Shown here: piece by piece, positions 14,440 to 18,190 of the stretch | Position numbering within the stretch: the stretch's first letter is position 1 | Layout of the letters: the number at the start of each line of letters is the position of its first letter | Source of the DNA: Planctomycetes bacterium UBA1662 | GTDB lineage: Bacteria > Planctomycetota > UBA8108 | Length of the DNA: 18,190 bases | Direction of reading: 5' to 3' | NCBI GenBank assembly: GCA_002320775.1 | Contig: DCKY01000047.1 | Location: 1 to 18,190, forward strand | Program-made: the position numbers and the translations under genes | The notes under the pieces: generated by a model | Told to the model about the DNA's origin: nothing | What the model saw: the letters and a program-made list of their open reading frames with translations, nothing else | The model's database searches: none

Positions 14440-16296
14440 CTACTGTCCTTCCGGCTTGCGGGCCTTCTTGAGAAGCTTGAGTGCCTCGGCCTTTCCGATC
14501 TTCTTGACCAGCCGAACTGGCCGCGAAGGCATGCTGCCATCGTACTCATGATTCCATTCCAGCCGGGCATAGTCGCCATCCTTCATGGAAGCCGCCACCT
14601 GGCCGCCGGGGGAATCCTTCAGAGGCTTTTTGTCAAAATCGCTGACCTGGAAGCGGAAGATTTTCTTCATCGGGTCGCCATATTTCCCGGGCTTCTCGTA
14701 TTCAAGATAGCCCTCGACCGAGAAGACAGCAAACTCCCCGGACTGGCCGCAGGTCTTCGGGCAGCGGCTGGTTCGGCCCCTGCACAAGCGGTATTCCTTA
14801 CCCTTGAACATCGCCACGGTAACGTGCCGGGAGAGCACCTGGTTCGCTTTTTCAGCCGGCTTACCCCCGGCTTCTTTATTCTTCCCCGCCTTCTTCTTCC
14901 GCCGGTTTTTTTTGCCCCCCTTCGACTGAGGCTCCCCAGCGGCCGCGGGCGGCGAACGCGTGTCGAAAGCCTTGCCCCCTGTGTCTTTCCACCACTGGAT
15001 GGCCTGCGCCCGCATCTTCTTCATTCGCTCAGCCTGGCCTGGCTTGCCCCCGAGGCTCTTCAACTCCAAGGGGTCGACATCCAGGTCGTACAGATCTTCA
15101 TCTCCCTTCTTCCTGGCGGGAAATTCCGTCGCGATCGACTGGATCCTGAAATATTTCCCACTCATAGAAGCCTTAACGTCCTGGAGGTAGTAGATGTATT
15201 TCCACCTCTTGTCGCGCGCGTAGATGGCGTAGATGTCCCGCTCAGGGCGCTGGTCATCTTTTGTTGCGAAGGCAGGATAGATGGCGCCGAAGAGGACCTC
15301 TCTGTTTTCCGTTGTTTTCCCTTCAATGATCGGCCTCAGGCTCTTCCCGGCGATGCCCTTCGGGATCTCAGCCTCAGCGTAGTCAAGAATGGTCGGAAAA
15401 ACATCAAGGGTACTGGTCAGGCAACTGAACCTCTGGGCCCCCTTGACCTTGGCGGGCCAGGTGAAGAATACCGGCGTCCGGACCCCCTTCTCAAAAGGCG
15501 AACCCTTTGAAGGGCGCCCGTTGCACCAGCCATTATCGATAAGGAAAACAAAGAGAGTGTTCTCGTAGAGCCCCTTCTCCTTCAGCTTCCCCTCAAGCTG
15601 CCCCACCCCATCATCGAGCCAGGCTTCCATCGCGAAACTCAAGCGCTCCCTCCTGAGAAAGGTTTCCTCGTTCCCGGCCGAAATGTAGGCCGGCACCGGG
15701 ATCTTCACATTCGTAAAAAGATCGCGGTATTTCTTCGGGGGATTGTGCGGCGTATGCGGAATCAGCGGCGCCCACCAGATAAAGAGCGGCTTCTTGCCGC
15801 CCACCTCATCGATGAAAGAAAAAAGGTCATCCTGGCCTTTTCGGACGAAAGTCCTGGCCGTCTTGCCTTTGCCGTGGGTGAAGCCCATCTCTCGAGGATC
15901 GCCCTCCCAGTACTTCCCCTCGACATAGGTGGCGTAGCCGGCCTTCTTCAGCTGGCCGGGAAGCGAATTACTGGTGCTGAGCTTCTTCGTCCCGTAGTTG
16001 TAGTAAATTCCTGATTGGTGCGGCCAGCGCCCACTGAGAAAGCTCGCAAGGGTCGGATGACAGCGGGACATTGGAAGGTGGGCGACGGAGAAAACCGTCC
16101 CGGAATTGGCCAGCCTGTCCAGGTTAGGGGTGTGGACGCTTTTATTGCCCATAAACCCCAGGTGCTCATTGTCATGATCATCGGAAATGATAAAGACAAT
16201 ATTGGGCTGGGCGGCGACCGCTTCCTGCGAAGAAGACAGGACGGCGCAGACCGCCAGGATAAAGCTGACGGAGAGAGTCCTGGGCTTGATATGCAT
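14440..16296 (-). CDS. Exported sulfatase with variant CHPTL motif and C-terminal domain
   Basis: The 618-residue protein starts at ATG 16296, preceded by GAGGGAAG, with a signal peptide (mature from about residue 30, AVAA-QPN). The sulfatase fold shows in NIVFIISDDHD (D39, D40), the active-site segment RCHPTLASFLSGRWPHQSG (C79) and FLIDNGW. Two usual sulfatase residues differ: the Arg of CxPxR is Leu (L83), and GKWHLG is replaced by GKYWEGD, lacking the His. A lysine-rich linker (~455-483) leads to a C-terminal domain (~485-618) with CRGRTSRCPKTCGQSGEFA and a YEKPGKYGDP segment. I recognise this only as a recurrent, unnamed module of planctomycete/verrucomicrobial proteins. It is the first gene of the minus-strand operon. 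Modification of C79 to formylglycine is plausible but unproven. Confidence 0.9.
   Translation of the reverse strand: MHIKPRTLSVSFILAVCAVLSSSQEAVAAQPNIVFIISDDHDNEHLGFMGNKSVHTPNLDRLANSGTVFSVAHLPMSRCHPTLASFLSGRWPHQSGIYYNYGTKKLSTSNSLPGQLKKAGYATYVEGKYWEGDPREMGFTHGKGKTARTFVRKGQDDLFSFIDEVGGKKPLFIWWAPLIPHTPHNPPKKYRDLFTNVKIPVPAYISAGNEETFLRRERLSFAMEAWLDDGVGQLEGKLKEKGLYENTLFVFLIDNGWCNGRPSKGSPFEKGVRTPVFFTWPAKVKGAQRFSCLTSTLDVFPTILDYAEAEIPKGIAGKSLRPIIEGKTTENREVLFGAIYPAFATKDDQRPERDIYAIYARDKRWKYIYYLQDVKASMSGKYFRIQSIATEFPARKKGDEDLYDLDVDPLELKSLGGKPGQAERMKKMRAQAIQWWKDTGGKAFDTRSPPAAAGEPQSKGGKKNRRKKKAGKNKEAGGKPAEKANQVLSRHVTVAMFKGKEYRLCRGRTSRCPKTCGQSGEFAVFSVEGYLEYEKPGKYGDPMKKIFRFQVSDFDKKPLKDSPGGQVAASMKDGDYARLEWNHEYDGSMPSRPVRLVKKIGKAEALKLLKKARKPEGQ
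14446..14452 (-). promoter_or_regulatory. Shine-Dalgarno site supporting the GTG start at 14438
   Basis: On the minus strand GGAAGGA lies inside the last codons of the upstream sulfatase, 7 bases before the GTG. It supports the non-ATG start and coupling of the two cistrons. Confidence 0.7.
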
Positions 16297-16333
16297 ATAG
16301 CTTCCCTCAGTGTCTCAGGATGGCATTAAAAGA

Positions 16334-16357
16334 GCCCGCCGCGACGCGGCTACGGGC
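16334..16357 (-). terminator. GC-rich hairpin followed by TTTT in the sulfatase operon leader
   Basis: Read on the minus strand, GCCCG and CCGCG pair with CGCGG and CGGGC (a three-base bulge on one side), then CTCTTTTAATG follows. It lies 38 bases upstream of the sulfatase ATG. It looks like an intrinsic terminator or attenuator hairpin in the operon leader; the T-run is only four bases, so efficiency is uncertain. Confidence 0.4.
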
Positions 16358-16425
16358 CATCATCCTGCACGAGTTCCAGCTCCCATGCAAGGCTCCTTGA
16401 ATCCGGATAACGGAGCAACCCATTG

Positions 16426-16463
16426 AAAAAAAAACGCCTGTCTCTTCCAATAGAGGGACAGGC
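16426..16463 (-). terminator. Textbook intrinsic terminator on the minus strand in a divergent intergenic region
   Basis: On the minus strand a stem GCCTGTC / GACAGGC, extended by TCT / AGA past a two-base bulge with a six-base loop, is followed by one G and then nine T residues. No minus-strand gene lies upstream in the window, so it must end either a small RNA, an antisense transcript from the propeller gene, or an attenuated sulfatase-operon leader. Confidence 0.7.
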
Positions 16464-16464
16464 A

Positions 16465-16498
16465 ATGGTTCCTGCCCGGAACCATCCTGGTTCAGGAT
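16465..16498 (+). promoter_or_regulatory. Tandem hairpins in the leader of the propeller gene
   Basis: Hairpin A is ATGGTTCC-TGCCC-GGAACCAT (16465-16485, perfect 8-bp stem). Hairpin B is ATCCTG-GTT-CAGGAT (16484-16498, perfect 6-bp stem) followed by TTTTTC. An alternative hairpin GAACCA-TCC-TGGTTC (16479-16493) would break both. The element ends 22 bases before the ATG at 16521. Its role is not known; the arrangement is attenuator-like. Confidence 0.5.
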
Positions 16499-16520
16499 TT
16501 TTCACCCAAGGATACAACTC

Positions 16521-17753
16521 ATGCGCGTCTGCCTCAGCCTGCTCAGCCTGTGCCTCCTTGCTGTCACTGCGACAATCTCAGCCGAAGACTGGAACCAGTT
16601 CCGGGGAGCCACCGGAAATGGGAAGACCCTGGCTGAACTGCCCCTGGAATTCTCCGAGAGCGATGGAGTCGCCTGGAAGGTTCCTCTGCCCGGCAAAGCC
16701 TGGTCCTCGCCTGTCATCTGGAAGAAACAGATCTGGGTCACCAACGCCCTGCCCGATGGACACAAGCTCTGGGCGCTCTGCTTCGATCTGGAGACCGGGA
16801 AGAAAACACACGACATCCTTGTATTCGATGTCGCTGAACCACAATTCTGCATCGCCAAGAACAGCTACGCCTCCCCCACCCCTGTCATTGAGGAGGGAAG
16901 AATCTTTGTGAGCTTCGGCGCTCATGGAAATGCCTGCATCGACACGGCAACGGGCAAGACCATCTGGGAGCGGCGCGATCTTCAATGTAATCACCATCGC
17001 GCGCCGGCAAGCTCCCCTATCCCATACGGAGATCTTTATATTCTCCACTTTGATGGCTTCGACAAGCAATACGTGGTCGCGCTCGACAAGAAAACCGGAA
17101 AGACCCGCTGGACTCACCAACGCGCCTTTGATTTTCGAACTGACAATGGAGACAGGAAGAAAGCTTACGGGACGCCCGCGGTCATTACGCACAAGGGCCT
17201 GACTCAGCTCATCGCCCCGGCCGCCGTCGCGACTGAATCTCTCGACCCGCTGACCGGGAAGCTTCTCTGGACAGTCTACACAGGCGGCATGAACGCCTCG
17301 GCCCGCCCGCTCTACGGTCACGGCCTGGTCTTCATCACCAATGGAATGGGCCGAATGTCAGCTGTGCGGCCGGAGGGTAAAGGCGAGCTCCCGGAAAAGA
17401 ATGTCGCCTGGGCTTCAAGGCGGGGCGTCCCGAAGAAGTCTTCCCTTGTTCTTGATGGAAAACTGCTCTTCATGGTTAGCGACCTGGGCGTAGCCTCCTG
17501 CGTCGATGCAGAGACAGGCAAGGCGCACTGGACCGAACGACTCGGGGGAAATTACGCCGCATCGCCGATTCTTGCCGGAGGCCGAATCTATTTCTTCAAT
17601 GAAGATGGAGACATTCCAGTCATCGAAGCCGGAAAGAAGTTTAAGCTGTTGGCACGCAACAAGCTCGCTGATGGTTTCATGGCGAGTCCGGCAATTTCCG
17701 GCAGCTCACTGATCCTCAGGACCAAGTCGAATCTCTACCGAATCGGCAAATGA
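16521..17753 (+). CDS. Secreted PQQ-like beta-propeller protein
   Basis: This 410-residue protein has a signal peptide (MRVCLSLLSLCLLAVTATISA, cleavage near 21) and starts at ATG 16521 with AAGGA 9 bases upstream. The mature protein begins with the DWNQFRGATGNG motif and continues with repeated propeller-blade endings: FDLETGKKTH, IDTATGKTIW, LDKKTGKTRW, LDPLTGKLLW and VDAETGKAHW. These are PQQ-like (PF13360-type) repeats, a family greatly expanded in Planctomycetes. The repeats usually form a 7- or 8-bladed propeller that need not bind PQQ; no dehydrogenase active-site residues were identified, so a binding or scaffolding role is as likely as catalysis. It is transcribed divergently from the sulfatase operon across 224 bases of structured DNA. 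Confidence 0.92.
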   Translation: MRVCLSLLSLCLLAVTATISAEDWNQFRGATGNGKTLAELPLEFSESDGVAWKVPLPGKAWSSPVIWKKQIWVTNALPDGHKLWALCFDLETGKKTHDILVFDVAEPQFCIAKNSYASPTPVIEEGRIFVSFGAHGNACIDTATGKTIWERRDLQCNHHRAPASSPIPYGDLYILHFDGFDKQYVVALDKKTGKTRWTHQRAFDFRTDNGDRKKAYGTPAVITHKGLTQLIAPAAVATESLDPLTGKLLWTVYTGGMNASARPLYGHGLVFITNGMGRMSAVRPEGKGELPEKNVAWASRRGVPKKSSLVLDGKLLFMVSDLGVASCVDAETGKAHWTERLGGNYAASPILAGGRIYFFNEDGDIPVIEAGKKFKLLARNKLADGFMASPAISGSSLILRTKSNLYRIGK

Positions 17754-17846
17754 CCACAGCCCTCTTTTGCCTGAGCACCAGCACCACCCTCATCCGCGGT
17801 GCAACTTGAAGGACGGCCTCCAGCCCCCCCACCTAAATGATAGCTG

Positions 17847-17852
17847 TATAAT
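17847..17852 (+). promoter_or_regulatory. Candidate -10 box TATAAT upstream of the last gene
   Basis: A perfect TATAAT sits in a locally AT-rich stretch, preceded directly by TG. No -35 box at normal spacing is visible (TTGAAG at 17806 is too far). It would give a leader of roughly 90 bases before the ATG at 17952. A small hairpin ATAAC-TTACC-GTTAT overlaps it at 17851-17865. Confidence 0.4.
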
Positions 17853-17951
17853 AACTTACCGTTATCGACAGGAATACGCTTGGAAAGTGGCTCCCGGATG
17901 TTTGAACTGTAGGCTCGTACGGATTCCTACGAAACACATGGATACTTAAAA

Positions 17952-18190
17952 ATGAACCATCGCATGATCCCCGCTCTGACCATCAGCTTCTTCATAGCGA
18001 CGACTTTCGCGGCCGCCAATGGCCCTCGAGCCCAGGAGGAGGCGCTCGAAGACCAGCTTCGGCAAAAGGAAGAAGACCGTATCGGCCGCCTTTTCGAAAA
18101 AATCGTGCCGACGCTCGACAAAGCGCGCAAGCTTGTTGACCGCCATGACCAGCTTCCCAAGCGGCGGTTCCTCCTGTTGCGTCCATTTGG
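17952..18190 (+). CDS. N-terminal part of a secreted coiled-coil protein (3'-truncated)
   Basis: The reading frame opens at ATG 17952 and runs off the window, giving 79 complete codons. It starts with a signal peptide (MNHRMIPALTISFFIATTFA, with a possible cleavage at AAA or after RAQ). A highly charged helical stretch follows, with heptad-like spacing (EEALEDQLRQKEEDRIGRLF, then EKIVPTLDKARKLVDRHDQL), suggesting a short coiled coil or helical hairpin. The family is not recognised. The ribosome site is weak (GGA about 9 bases upstream). It is separated from the propeller gene by 198 bases with its own candidate promoter, so it probably starts a new unit. Confidence 0.65.
   Translation, partial: MNHRMIPALTISFFIATTFAAANGPRAQEEALEDQLRQKEEDRIGRLFEKIVPTLDKARKLVDRHDQLPKRRFLLLRPF

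Noticed and set aside
14548..15510. Long plus-strand ORF (320 codons) opposite the variant sulfatase
   Set aside because: It is antisense to a gene with clear sulfatase motifs and has no recognisable domain or good ribosome site; long antisense frames are common in GC-rich coding DNA.
16423..16911. Plus-strand ORF from a TTG with a KKKRLSLPIEG start, overlapping the hairpins and the propeller gene
   Set aside because: A tempting leader peptide, but it runs far into the propeller gene in another frame, has a TTG start, no ribosome site and no domain. Its lysines come from the A-tract of the terminator.
7450..17753. Functional link between the PqqB-like MBL gene and the PQQ-like propeller
   Set aside because: They are 8 kb apart, in separate units, and no pqqA/C/D/E gene is present. 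PQQ-like repeats often do not bind PQQ.
17754..17951. tRNA or other known RNA gene in the gap before the last CDS
   Set aside because: No T-loop, anticodon-arm or acceptor pairing found; only small hairpins are visible.
1..18190. CRISPR array, insertion sequence, prophage or defence system
   Set aside because: No regularly spaced repeats, transposase, integrase, terminal inverted repeats or nuclease/helicase-type proteins were seen.

Overview
The window reads as a gene-dense, GC-rich bacterial chromosome segment, most likely from a Planctomycetota (or related PVC-group) heterotroph. The phylum is inferred from the combination of three exported FGly-type sulfatases, a secreted PQQ-like beta-propeller, a dockerin-like EF-hand pair inside a redox protein, c-type-heme-like domains ending in an RMP motif, and a very large exported protein of unknown function. 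No rRNA, tRNA, CRISPR array, transposase or phage gene was seen.

Layout. (1) Positions 1-8343, plus strand: the C-terminal end of a membrane protein, then a 2336-residue exported/membrane protein made of two paralogous halves (397-7407), then a cytoplasmic PqqB-like metallo-beta-lactamase-fold hydrolase (7450-8343). (2) 8414-10183, plus: a canonical sulfatase with an extra C-terminal module. (3) 10280-13029, plus: a new transcription unit behind an extended -10 promoter, encoding a heme / dockerin / heme / PHM-like dicopper protein and an exported alpha/beta-hydrolase. (4) 13026-16296, minus: a two-gene sulfatase operon with translational coupling (GTG start one base after the upstream stop), converging on the hydrolase with overlapping stop codons. 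(5) 16297-16520: a divergent intergenic region full of hairpins, including a textbook intrinsic terminator on the minus strand. (6) 16521-17753, plus: a secreted PQQ-like propeller. (7) 17754-18190: an AT-rich leader with a TATAAT box and the start of a secreted coiled-coil protein that runs off the window.

Together most genes encode exported enzymes. The three sulfatases suggest desulfation of sulfated polysaccharides, with the esterase-like hydrolase perhaps removing acyl groups. No glycoside hydrolase, sulfatase-maturating enzyme or transporter specific for sugars is present, so the pathway cannot be completed from this window. The most notable items are the dicopper/heme/dockerin fusion with all six copper ligands recognisable, the internally duplicated giant protein with a buried signal peptide, the sulfatase with a CHPTL (not CxPxR) active-site motif, the recurrent lysine-rich tails, and the structured divergent leader.
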